From Anarhynchus alexandrinus (taxonomy: Eukaryota; Chordata; Aves; Charadriiformes; Charadriidae): a stretch of DNA of 64,000 bases. The translations under genes and the position numbers were made by a program. The stretch covers positions 621,558-685,557 of the forward strand of contig VUYV01000020.1 of assembly GCA_008711295.1 (NCBI GenBank), read 5' to 3'. Positions 14,501 to 25,800 of the stretch are shown one piece after another. Below the pieces are notes generated by a model, which saw only the letters and a program-made list of their open reading frames with translations, was not told the origin of the DNA and ran no database searches. The stretch's first letter is position 1; each line of letters opens with the position of its first letter.

Positions 14501-15824
14501 TTTTTTTCCCCTGACTTGACCTGTGTGACTAGGTTAACAAAAGAGGCTTATTCATGAAAAACTGTGAAGAGCTGTACACAAGTCTGAATAGCAGAGGTGA
14601 TTGCCAAGAGTTTCTCTGGAGACTTACAGGCAGTAGTATAACTTGTAAGAGGTATTGACAGTGTATTGATTTGGTTTCTGAAATAAAGATTGTGTTAGAG
14701 TATGTGAACTCTCGTTGCTGTTAGCTGTCCTCTCCTGGATGGGTTGTACTTTGCTGTTGGAGATCGTCTAACGTGTCTGAAGGACAAAGATTCTTAGAAG
14801 AGCTGCATCCCCTGGCATCATACATGTTAATCAAATGTCTGATACTTGTGATTTTATTTTTGCTTAACTGGGAATAGCAAAACAATTTTTGCCACAAATC
14901 TACTGAGAAGTGTGGCTGAAAGTTTTCCTTTTTTGAAGACAAAGTAAAATCTTCCTTTAGCTCTTCCTTTTAACCTGATGCATTCTGGGCAATTGTACTA
15001 CCTTGACCCATGGAAAGTGGAAGTAATCATAGTACATGGAATAACTCAAGGATGCATGTTCAGATTTTACTGCTATTATTAGCTGGAGTTACCATTACAG
15101 AGGCAAATGCCAACATGGTAAATTGAGGAGTGGATGGGACAAAGCTGAAGTAGTAGATAACCAGTTCCATAAAATGCTAGAATTGCATTTGAGAATGAAA
15201 CCTTTGTTGCTCTTACAAATCCAGTTATCAATTTATCAAGTTATCCATTATTTTAGGGCATTTGTAAGTGAGGAAACTTGGGGTTTTTTTTCTGTTATAT
15301 CAGAAATCATCTTGGTTATATTTCACAGAAAGAAATAAGAATGCTAACCAAAATGCTGTCTAAGCAGCTCAAGTGTTAATCAAGTGACTTTCTGATTACT
15401 GGAAGTATTTGGTCGTGTGACTGTCCATTAGCATTCCTCATGATTTCTGTAAGCTTCTCTTTTATGTTAGGTCAGCATGCATTGTATGCCGTATGCTAAT
15501 TTATGAACTTCTACAAGGCATTATGTGTCTCTGCTAATAGTTTGTTAGTGCATATCAGTGGATCCGTTTTCCCACTTGGTTTCTTACCTACAGTCCTATT
15601 CATTTAACCTCAGTTCCTATAGAAGAGTAGATGTCTAGGCCCTGAAATCGTTTATAATACCCTTCTATGTCAATTGGGTGACCTGTGTTGACCTGAAAGT
15701 AAATATTTAGCCCAGTGGACTCTTGTCTCAAAACTAAGCTTAATGAAATACATTTTGACAGTTTGTAACTTGAATACTTTTGTGCTAAGGCTACAAATGC
15801 TCATGCCTTAGAAGCTATATTGGA

Positions 15825-16530
15825 TGTAAATGGCAAGGTTTTGGCAGGAGGGGGGCTGCAGGCATGGCCTCTGGGGGAGGAGGCCAGGGGCTGCCCTGTG
15901 CCAGACATGGCCACTTCCAGCTGTCTTTGCAAGGGACCTATCACAGGCCACAGCTGAGCCCATCAGCCAAGTTGGTGGCACCTCTGTGAAAACATATTTA
16001 AGAAAAGGTGGAAAATGCCAAGGGGGAGGGAACACAGAGAGGACAAGGGAATGGAGAGGAGGAGGGAAGAACAAGGTCAGAGGATGAGGAGATGCTCTGT
16101 GTTGGAACAGGTACTGGCCTGTGGCCCATGGATAAGCCCATGCCAGCGCAAGTACACCTCTGAAGGGACTGTGGCCCGTAAGAGACCCATGCTGGAGCAT
16201 AGGACAAAAATGAGAAGGAAGAAACAGCAAAAAGAAACTGCTGTATACTGACCCTGACCTCCAGCACTGCTCGTTGCCTCACCAAAGGGACTGGGTGCAA
16301 CCTGCAGCAATAACAAGGGGGAAGGAGAGGTTTCTGGAGTGATGTTGAGCCTGGGAAAGTGGGAGGAAAGGTGTTTTACTGTTTGTTTTCTGTGTTTCTT
16401 TGTTTCCCAATACCCAAATCAGTAATTAATTATTTAACTGGCAATGAGTTAAGTTTTACAGACCTTACCTTTGGGGTAGGTGAATGAAATGGAGTAGGTG
16501 AAACCTTATCCCATGGAGTCAGTAGAGCTG
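15825..16530 (+). mobile_element. Decayed avian ERV solo LTR
   Basis: The order of segments matches a common avian endogenous-retrovirus LTR. There is a GC-rich start, a part resembling 'ctgagccnnncag..ggtggcacctctgtgaaaa..atttaagaa', then repeated '..ggcccatggataagcccatgcc..' and '..cccgtaagagacccatgctggagca' units. After these come a GGGAAAGTGGGAGGAAAGGTGTTTTACT box and a 'ggcaatgagttaa' section. No gag, pol or env sequence lies beside it, so it looks like a solo LTR. It is far diverged and the ends are approximate. Short ORFs across it are chance frames. Confidence 0.6.
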
Positions 16531-18943
16531 TGGAGCCACTAACATCCCCTGTGCAGTGTCCCTTGTTAATACGAGGTTTGTCCTTAGCCATCCACCACCA
16601 GTGTACACTTTACTGTCCCCTCCCCTTTTGAGACATGGACGTCCCACTCTGTTTAGTGTCTTTTGAAGTTCCCCTTTGATCCAGAAGATGGGTGAATCAA
16701 AGTAATAGGGTGCAGACAGTTACTGTGGTTCATTGTGTAACAACTGTCTGAAGGTGTGTAGCAGAAGTGAATGAGTACTGGTGAGTCACATAGGTTAAGC
16801 CCAGGACTTTCATATTTCATTTTCATTCCTCTCGTAGCCCCAGCAAGGCTTGTATCTTGCGTTCATGGAGCAGTGCCACAATCTCTCCCTTGTTCTGTGT
16901 CCTCGCACCATATGACAAACGTCATCGGTAAGCCAGATGTGCCATCCAGCACCCAGCTGCATGTGATGGTTGAGATCATGGACTGGGACAGCAGTGGTGG
17001 CATGAGGCTGCCTGACAGCCCAGCATCACTGCTCTTTCCTGCCTAGCACAGCTTCGGCCTGTGTCAGGTGCTGGAGAAACCTGACCAGGTATGTCACTTG
17101 CTCAGAGTTTTCTAGAAGTGGACTTGTATGTACTGTAATAAATAAACTGGTACTGACCACCTACAAGAAATATTTAACTGCTTGGAGGGGAAAATCTTCA
17201 GGAACCATGCATTTAGCAACCTAGGACTTGTGCTGACTTGAGCCCAAACAGATGTCTTAATTGCACCTGTGTAGGCAAAGGTGCAGCCATTATGTATCCC
17301 AGCTGGGATTCTTATTATGGTAATTACACTAATATGTCTGGAGACTAATGACAAGAAAAGGGCCTCATTGTGAGAGTCTCCACGACATTTACAGGGTAGC
17401 AGATGACCTCTGTCCTGAAGAGCTTGCCTGGGACACGAGCAAGACCGGAAGAAGGTATAGCAAGGGAAGTTACCCTTAAACCTTCTCACGAGACTCAAGA
17501 CTCTAGATTTCTTCTCGGCTTCTTTTTCTGCGCACTGTTACTGATTGGATTTCCCTGTTTGGTTGCTCACATTTAGCACTCTTTCTCCAGCAGCCAGGTG
17601 GAAGGTGTTTAATGCGAGCATTCAGTGGTGTGTTGTGTAGGCTTGGAGGAGGGGGAGATGAGGGGAGGTCTGGCTTACTTAAACCCCCAAGAATGTCCTA
17701 ATCTTGTAAAGAATACAAGTCTCCTGTGTGCAGGCCTCTGGAAAGTTTATGGGTAAACTGAGACCCATAGAGGTGCCTCTGTGTCAAAGTTGAATTGTTT
17801 GCGTGTGGTTCTATTTATTGTTGCTAAGTAGAAGGAAAATAGCCCACTTTTAATTAATGGGGAAAACGCTACATGTACATTTACTTCGGCTTGGCTAAAA
17901 AGCTGTTTAAATTTCATTTAGCTAAATAAATATTACTGTATGTCAAATTTAAGCCTATTTAAACCAGACTTATTGGTTTGGCTTGCACCTGTAACCAATA
18001 TAACTTGCTTGAAATCCATGTGAAAGTGCCCACACAGGGATTTGTGCTGGCTTGACATTTTAATATTAGTTAAACTGCTGTAATTTGTAGGTGTGGACCT
18101 CCCCTTAGTAGCCTCCAGCAGTAAAAGTGATGTCTTTTGGTTTTACTAATGGCAGTAGTCAACATTTAAAACTTGACTGCACGCTGCCCACTCTGTTCAC
18201 GCCGTTGGGTGCTTTTGCATAAGACCACAAGTTTACTGGCAGGGTATCTTGTTTCTTTTAAAAACTAATGTATTACACCTGACCACATCTGTCTCAGGAG
18301 CTCATAGCCTACACGCTTGTTTTAAATACATCTATCAAGACAGTGTGCAATAGCGCCATCTCAAGACTTCCAAAATATTGAACACAAAATGCAATTACAC
18401 TGCATGAAGAGCGCTAAGGAAAGCCATCTGCTCAAAGTAACTGGCTGTGTGCATGTGGTGGTGAGGGTGATGGCAAGACTTGGAAGGAACTCTGTGTCTT
18501 GTAGTTCAGCCCATCACGAACTTCTGCCCTCTGGGCACATCACTGCAGATGTTTCTGCTTTCCCCCTAAGAAGGAAGTGCACATCCCGTAATGGTAATAT
18601 TTCATGAAATAAACATGACATGCCTGATACCATGACTTGGTTCATAGGAATATTATGGTTGTATCTATTACCTAAATGAAGGGCGTCCTTTAAATAAAGG
18701 TCTAGGCTTTGAGGGAACTCTAAGGCTTATATTCATCGTTTTCCTACCATCTTTCACCCATTCCTGACTATTGCCCTGAAGCCCCTTCCCAGCATGTGTC
18801 AGGTTCCCAGCGGGAGTCATAGTGGAGTCTATTGTTTCCAGTGACCTGGTTAAGAAATGGGAATGGATAGCTGTGGAGGACTGTGTGCCTCCTGTGTCCT
18901 TAATAGCCTCTGTTAACTGCAGTAAACCCAATAGGACTTATAA

Positions 18944-18944
18944 N
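18944..18944. other. Ambiguous base (N)
   Basis: Single undetermined base in AT-rich presumed intronic sequence; an assembly ambiguity rather than biology. Confidence 0.99.
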
Positions 18945-19230
18945 CCAATAACTTATAATTCCATTATAAGGCAAAAATGTATTTTTTTTTAGTTTCATTG
19001 TAGTATGCAATCAGTCATTCACTGTGTGATCTCATTGAGTGAGCTCTGTTTTTCTTAGCCAGCTTTCCTGAATCCTTCTGAAACAGCTAGATGGCAATGA
19101 AATGTCTCAGAGTTACATTAGGAAGCACCTGGGGTCAGAAATTCTTTAGGTTATCTTTATTTGCTAGTCCAACTGCACTTTTGGCAATCAATTTTTTAAT
19201 AGTAACCACTTATTTCAATTTTTTTTCTCT

Positions 19231-19335
19231 ACATGTATTATATGTATGTATTATATACCTATATTATACATTTTCGTATATACATGTTATACGTGTATGT
19301 GTATACATTATATACATGTATTATTACATGTATGA
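19231..19335. repeat. Alternating TA/TG-rich low-complexity tract
   Basis: About 100 bases made of ATGTAT, TATATAC and ACATGTA blocks, with many short inverted repeats. It is a degenerate microsatellite able to form cruciforms. Confidence 0.8.
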
Positions 19336-19740
19336 TTTTTTTTGTGCTTCTCATGTGTCTCATTTAATTTATGTAGATGAAATTTATTGTTGTATTTTAC
19401 TCATCCATCTCTAGAGGCGTTGGTGTGGTTTGGATACCATTGTGGCATGATATAGACAAGATGTTTATTGTTCTAGTAGAACAGCAGTGCTTAATCACAC
19501 AAATAATGATGTAATGGCTGTGGTTGTTGGAGTCTGCAGTGAAGAGATGTGATATCAGGTTTTGGCTCAGCTGTGGGTATGTGGCTGAGCCCCAGTCAGC
19601 CAGTTCTTCCTCCAGTGGAAATGTTTTATTCTTCTTTTAGAAGCATTATGAGAATAAAACCCTTTACTGGTCAGATAGGCTGTTTGGGGTGATGGTACTG
19701 CAACATCAGGATCTAGGTATCTACTAGCTAAGTAGTTGTC

Positions 19741-19810
19741 ATAGAATTAAAAAAAAAAATCCTGCAATTTTACACATAGAATTTAAAAAAAAAATCCTGC
19801 AATTTTACAC
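19741..19810. repeat. 35-bp tandem duplication
   Basis: Two adjacent 35-base units (19741-19775 and 19776-19810) differ at one base. Each consists of ATAGAATT, an A run, then a segment ending CTGCAATTTTACAC. Near-identity implies a recent slippage or duplication event. Confidence 0.95.
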
Positions 19811-22709
19811 AGAGCGTTACTTGTTAATTACTATATGGCTGCCTTTATACTGTTGCCAATGGAAGAGAGAGATGATACTCTCCTATGCTGTATGTTATGG
19901 AGGATGGTAATACTAACAAAACTGAAAAGCCAGATCAAATTTCTTCCCTTCCTACATTTCATGTTCAGCAATTTTCAAGGGATAGGCAGAAAATACAATA
20001 GCTTTTCTCAATTCTATTCTGTGAAGAGCTGACTAAAAAATATTTTGAAATAGCCAATATAAAATTATTATTTTATTTTTCTCCTCTTGAAAAAAAAACC
20101 TGCCAGATGAAGTTGAGAGAGCTAGAGAGCTGGGTCTGTAATTTAAGCACTTAGAGAAGGATTTTGGGATGGTCAAAAAGGACAAACATGCCCAAAGTGG
20201 GATTCTAGCAAAAGTTAGGTGCCAAAGTACAAAGTTGTGATCTTGAAAACTCCGCTCAGCTGCTGGCTAACTCTCAAAACGAGTAAACCAAGCAAATGCT
20301 CGACTTATTTTTTTTCACTTTATATATACAGTCTCAGGAAGAAAGACTGAACCTGGGGTAACCTTGGCTCATGTGTTGCCTGACCAGCAGGTTAGAGAGC
20401 CCTGTATCTCCCTGGTATTTTCTCTCTGGTCCACTTCAGACAACTTTGGGTTTTGCGTGACGGCACAGCTCTAGCAGGAAGGGTTGATGCTGCCCAGCTT
20501 AGCCCTGGAGCTACCTGTTAGATGCCTTCTGCTACAATGCCGAGCATGGGTTCAACCCCAAGGACCACTGTGTACTCACCTTCCCCTTTTTCTTAGGTGA
20601 GTGCTCTGACTGCTTACTGTTGTGTGAAAGGAGCAGTTTTCCCCCAATTCATTGCAAATCTGCGTGATTCCTGGAAAAAACAGACATGTGTTCCTTCAAA
20701 AGGGGGTTCTGCACCACCAAATTCAAACAGAGGAAACTGCTTTCTTCTGGCTAGGAGGAAGGCACTGGCAGAGAAGGATTGAATGCTTGCACCTCTCTGC
20801 TCGTGTTTCCTCTTGGCTGCCCTGGGCTGCTGCAGCATCGTGTGTGCAGTGGCTTGTAGAAACTCTCTGCTCAGTGAGATGTGCTTATTTCCCGCAGGGT
20901 CCTTCTCTCAGCTTCAGAGAAGAGTGTGTCACATCTAAATCCATTGTTGGATGGGACCAGAAAGAACCTGGCTGTAGGAACCCATCTAAAAATAATAGTA
21001 TCTTTGGTTGAATGGTGTATTTTGAAGGTCTTGCAAGCAAAACACTGCTGCATGCTACGAGCAGCTTGAGCCCCACAAGACTCTGAAGCTGGATTTGTAG
21101 AGAAGTATCCAATGCAGGACACTCTTCCAGGCACTGGGGTGCAATGCACTGTGCTGCTAGAGGGTCCCTGACCAGTCAGTGGTCTTCTAAGTGGATCTGA
21201 GGTGCAGGTGGGAGTTAGCATAGGCCAGCAACGAGCAGTTTGCATGTGCCAACTCTGTTTGGGAGGTTGAGAGACTTCACTGATGTAGATACAGGCCGGC
21301 CTCACTAGTTGGCCTCAACATCTGGGAGCCAGACTGGGCATGGTCAGTTCAGTAGTGCAGACCTAGCCTGGATGAGCAGCGTTTTCTCCTCTTTCTGGGA
21401 AGTGGGACTTGTGTCAGGATATATCAGCCCTGCCTGTTGCTGAGGAAGGAGCACGCCTGCCCGTGCCATGGGAGTGTGAGCTGACTGGATGAGGTGGCAC
21501 CAGCAGGGCCAGCAAAGCTGCCACTGCCTGGTGTCCCTTGGGGGGCTGGACTGCGGTGACGTCTGCAGGGCTGCGAGCTCACAGGGACCTAGCTCAGGGC
21601 ACCCTGTGCTCCTTGTGACCGTGGCATTTGGGAGGGGGTCAGGGTGGGTTAGTAAAAAGGGTGAAGGGTGCCAGTCCTACCAGGACTCAACTTGCAGCAC
21701 AAGGTCTGTGATATGGTGGGTTTGAAAAACTTGATATTTGTGAGCGAATTAAAGCATTTATATAGTTCATCAGTGCTTTGCATGACCAACATTAAAAAGT
21801 TATGTTAAATGCAACTTCTGAAAAGAAGTTTCCCAAATTCCTGCATTGTTTCGCTTCAAGTACTGTTTTAGCTCTACTCTTGCCTTTTTTCCTAGAAAAG
21901 TTGCTGGGTGTACTTTCTAATTGTTTGTCACATTTCAAACACCTGTTATGGTCAGGCAGTAGTGGGTCTTGGTCAAAGACAAACAATAAAATACTGATTT
22001 TTTTCTGTTCTTTAAACATAACCTGTAAAATTAATTCTGAACATTTGTAACAGTATCTTGTGCATCTTTCAGGTAACTGGATATTTGATAATTAAATGCA
22101 TAGTAAATGTATGGTACAATTTAGAAGTTTCTATATGTGTTCAGCTTTCTGTGAGTGTTCAGCTACCGTGGGAAGGTTTATTTTAAAAAGCTGTAGGGAC
22201 TGATCTTAAGGTTCTTTGAAAAATTGTCTCCTAGTTTAATGTTTGCTGTCAACTTCATTAAACATTTTATGCAGTCTGTTCCAATTAAGACCATTAACAT
22301 TACATGAACTGGTAACGTTAGGAAAAAAAAAAAAAGGTTATGCTTAAAAACATAAAAGCAGGGTTATTAACAAAAGTGACTTATCAAGTGTAAATAAAAT
22401 GACCTGAACAAAATGTGCGTCATTGTACATGCATGCCCTCATTTACCATCTGGTTTCTGGTTTATGACCCTTGCTATGGATTTATTTTGTGCTAGTGGAC
22501 AAACAGTTGGACAACATTTAAAAACACAAGCTGGAACGTAGGGAATCCTTATGGCAGTCTTTCACGTGCTTTGTATCGTGTGAGGAAAAAACCGTTTATA
22601 GAAAAGATGAGTTGAACTGTAAACATTGCATCCTGATAAGTCTTCCATATAATCATATAACTATGATTTCTTTTATTTTACTCAGATTTTCCTTGAAGTC
22701 CAGCTAAGA

Positions 22710-22730
22710 ATGCAACCAACAATAAAGTGA
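22710..22730 (+). promoter_or_regulatory. Upstream ORF 1 (6 codons plus stop)
   Basis: ATG at 22710 opens a 6-codon frame ending in TGA at 22728-22730, wholly inside the presumed 5'UTR. It may lower translation of the main ORF. No peptide function is claimed. Confidence 0.55.
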
Positions 22731-22772
22731 AAAAGCTGTGCAGCTGAAGAAGCATCCTTCTGCTTGGTGAAA

Positions 22773-22790
22773 ATGTCTCTTATTTTTTGA
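22773..22790 (+). promoter_or_regulatory. Upstream ORF 2 (5 codons plus stop)
   Basis: ATG at 22773 opens a 5-codon frame ending in TGA at 22788-22790, only 16 bases before the main ATG. The ATG has A at -3 relative to it (context GAAAATGT), so ribosomes could use it and then have to reinitiate over a very short distance. Confidence 0.5.
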
Positions 22791-22806
22791 CAACGATTAA
22801 AGGACA

Positions 22807-22876
22807 ATGGGGTCAAACACTCTTGGGAAGGCTGCAACGTTAGATGAGCTTTTGAACGCTTGTATTGAAATGTTTG
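22807..22876 (+). CDS. RASGRP3: RASGRP3 coding exon 1
   Basis: Encodes residues 1-23 and the first base of codon 24, opening with MGS and containing [10 protein letters not shown], a hallmark of the RASGRP3 N-terminus. The donor is TTTG|GTAGGC, leaving phase 1. The strong Kozak context supports this ATG over the two upstream ones. Confidence 0.95.
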
Positions 22877-25800
22877 GTAGGCTTTTTCAATATTTTACTT
22901 TGCTGTTCTTGAAATTCATCTTGTAATATAACCCCTGCTGTTCTTTGATTTAGCCAGTCTTTCTCCTGACAAACAACATTTCTGTTCTGTAAAATTTTCC
23001 ATGTTTCATTTTGGCCCAGAATCACACAGGCCAGAATTTTAATCATATGCACACTGTATTAAATTTTCTTAATACAGATAATGCACAGTGGTGGGTATAG
23101 TGGCTTTTAAAATGCTGGCCTTCACCAAGAGAAGTGTTTAGTTGAATTATTCAAGGAGTTATTTTTGGCATTGGTCTTTGTCTTGAGTGGTTACACAGCT
23201 GCCTTTCTGACCAGTCATTTTTTTGAAAGATTTTCCAAATCATCACACAGTAATTGGCAATAATATGACTTAAGGCTCATGTAATCTTTTTGCTCTTAAT
23301 TAAAATGTGATGTACCAGGTCTAAGGGAGAGAAGTGATGAAATAGACCTCGATCCATAACACCATTAGTCATGACATTTGTCACATTGCAGTCAGATGAG
23401 TTCATGGATGGGTTTAAATGCTTTGAAATGGGGCCTCAATTCACAAAGCTACATTTAGATTCTCTGGAAATGCAGGACAGCTTTTGATTTGAATGAGGTT
23501 TTTTTTTTTTTTCCCATGTGGAGAAAAACAAGTATCTAAAGGTGAGATAGATTAAATAATTAAGGGGCAGATCTTGCTACTGAGCATAGTGCATCCCCCT
23601 ATATCCATGTTTGTAAACCTCCATCAAACCTGATGTTCTAAATACCTAATGAGAGGTAGCAGAGCCCATATACTTGTTGTCCATTGGAAATCACACCTCT
23701 CTTCCTTGTATACACACTCTTTAGACAAGTGTAGTCCTTGTGTGGTTCCCTTTCCATACGTGCATATTGTCTACTGTCTTTTAAAAGAGTGACAGACAGA
23801 GAATAATCTAAGATTGCAGATGTTGAGGAGCACTGATGGTCAGGGAATAAATCTTTGTGTAGTTTCAGCAACTACATTGCAAAGACACAAGGGTCTGTAT
23901 GGCAGCTGGAGATGGCACCCTGGGCACAGACGTGCGGTGCTGCTTTGATATTGAATTCTTTGAGACAGATCCCTTTTTTAACAATCTAATTGTTAACATA
24001 AAGGTATAAAGCTGCAATACAATAAATATTGGAAGTGGTTGTACATGGAAGTGGTTGTATATAAATAATCTCCCCACCGTTTTGTTGGACTAATTTTGGA
24101 TTTGTTCTTTGGATTACTGGCAGTCTCTTTGTATAACGTTTAGCATAGAGCTATCCATACCCCATAGTTTTTCTAGCTACGGCCTGTTATCTACACTGAT
24201 TATTTTTTTTTTTTACCTACCACTACAATCTAGCAGTTGTTACTACTAAAGGAGCATGTGTTCTTTGGTTTTGTTTCTTACCTATTCAACTGATAATGAT
24301 CCAACATTTCCACTTTTGATCCTTTCTTTCTGACTCCACTTGAAGGATAAAACCTCCTCTCTGTTCGTGAATAATGTGGTTAACTCACTTGTTTCTCTTT
24401 TGCAGATGACAAAGGAAATCGGTGCTCCAGCCATTTGCCCAGAACCTTTCTTTTAATGCACCGGTGGTATCTGCCTTCCACAGAGCTGGCTGGCAAGCTT
24501 CTGGCCACATATCCTTTCAGGAAGTCCTGCAAATCGACATTAAAATGTCAAAAGCAGATTGTTTCTGTGACTGCATGTAAAAATGTGTCAATTAATTAGT
24601 GACAAACAATGTCTAGGGGTGAGATTTTTTCAGCCTAAAAGGTGGAAGTCTGTGAACTTCTTTCTGCTGTTGGTTGTGGACTTTCTCCATACGTAAAAGT
24701 TTGCTGAGGCATACGTTGAATTAACTTTGAATAAATGGCAATATATTACCAAGATAACTGTTCAAATGTGTAATGGCTGTCTGGCTTTGGACTAGTATGA
24801 ACTTTCAGTGGTCACTAAGCACCTACATGTCATCTATACCTCTTAAATAATTCAGTAATCAGAAGTACTATCGTATTTGATTAGTCAGAGCTGGCAAGAA
24901 ACTGTTCAACAGAGTATTCAGAGTAGTATAATAGAGGCATTTTTGCCAGGGTAAAAACAAAGTGGCAGCCAGGAAATGGTCTGTGTGTCCTGAGATGCTG
25001 TGAAAGTGAATGAAATATCAGAGCATACTGTCGTTATCTCTAGATAACGAAGTTTGATACTGTTTTTTATTCAGCTGGTCTAGTGTCACAGTCTTCTGTG
25101 GATAAAAACAACATTACTGAATCGAGGCACACAAAGCTTTCTTTAACTAGCCTACGTATAGAGATGCCAATGGGGAGAACTGCAATGAATTCAGATTAAA
25201 AATCTGCTATTTCATGAGGTAAGCATGCATCTGGTCCGCTAGCATTTTTTTTATGCTTCTGTGAATACTGTCAATATAATTTCTTTTTTTTGTAAAGATT
25301 AAAACTAAACTGTGGAAATATAAAGCTTTTCTTTTTTTTTTTTTAACTTGAAAGAGTGAAATTATGTGCTTTGAAAACAATTGTCTGAGTTGAGCCATCC
25401 AGCCTTTAAGATGCTTATCTGCATTGAGCTAAAAAGCTGATTGAAAACTTGTGCTATGATTTACTTGGTGTTTGAGTGTGACACCTCTTAGAATGAGATT
25501 AGTTCAGTGCCACACAGAGGAGAGACACATTTTGCTCCAAGATGCAATCTGGTGTGGTAGAGGAAGATTGTCTCTGGGCTGTGGGCTTCAGTTCACGCAA
25601 TCCCTACATAGTGTATGACGACAGGAGTGTGTTAGTGATGCCAAAGCTATTATAGGTCGGGTATGTTCTGACCCTTGCACCGACTGTCTCTGACCTTGTT
25701 TCTATGGGAAAGCTTTCATGTGTTAGGCTGTGCTTGTATAGGAACATTTCTGCATAAAAGAGAAAGCATGAATTTTTAAGGTAACATGATATAACCTGCT

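Larger units (their letters stand above)
3511..22685 (+). other. RASGRP3: Presumed RASGRP3 intron 1
   Basis: About 19 kb between the CpG island and the exon carrying the start codon. No coding exon is recognised. It contains a poly-A run (4646-4664), a palindromic old repeat (8454-8551), a decayed LTR (about 15825-16530), an alternating TA/TG tract (19231-19335), a 35-bp tandem duplication (19741-19810) and one N (18944). A possible untranslated alternative exon ending at 4932 is listed under findings. Intron status depends on the CpG island really being the promoter. Confidence 0.6.
22686..22806 (+). other. RASGRP3: RASGRP3 5'UTR part of the start-codon exon
   Basis: A pyrimidine-rich tract ending TTTACTCAG precedes 22686, giving a good acceptor. 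The 121 untranslated bases hold two short upstream ORFs before the main ATG. The acceptor is inferred; an alternative transcription start inside this region cannot be excluded. Confidence 0.75.

Noticed and set aside
24406..24594. Reading coding exon 2 on to the TAA at about 24592 as a truncated protein
   Set aside because: The conserved downstream exon at 25162-25218 and all later exons join in frame, so a spliced full-length product is far more likely.
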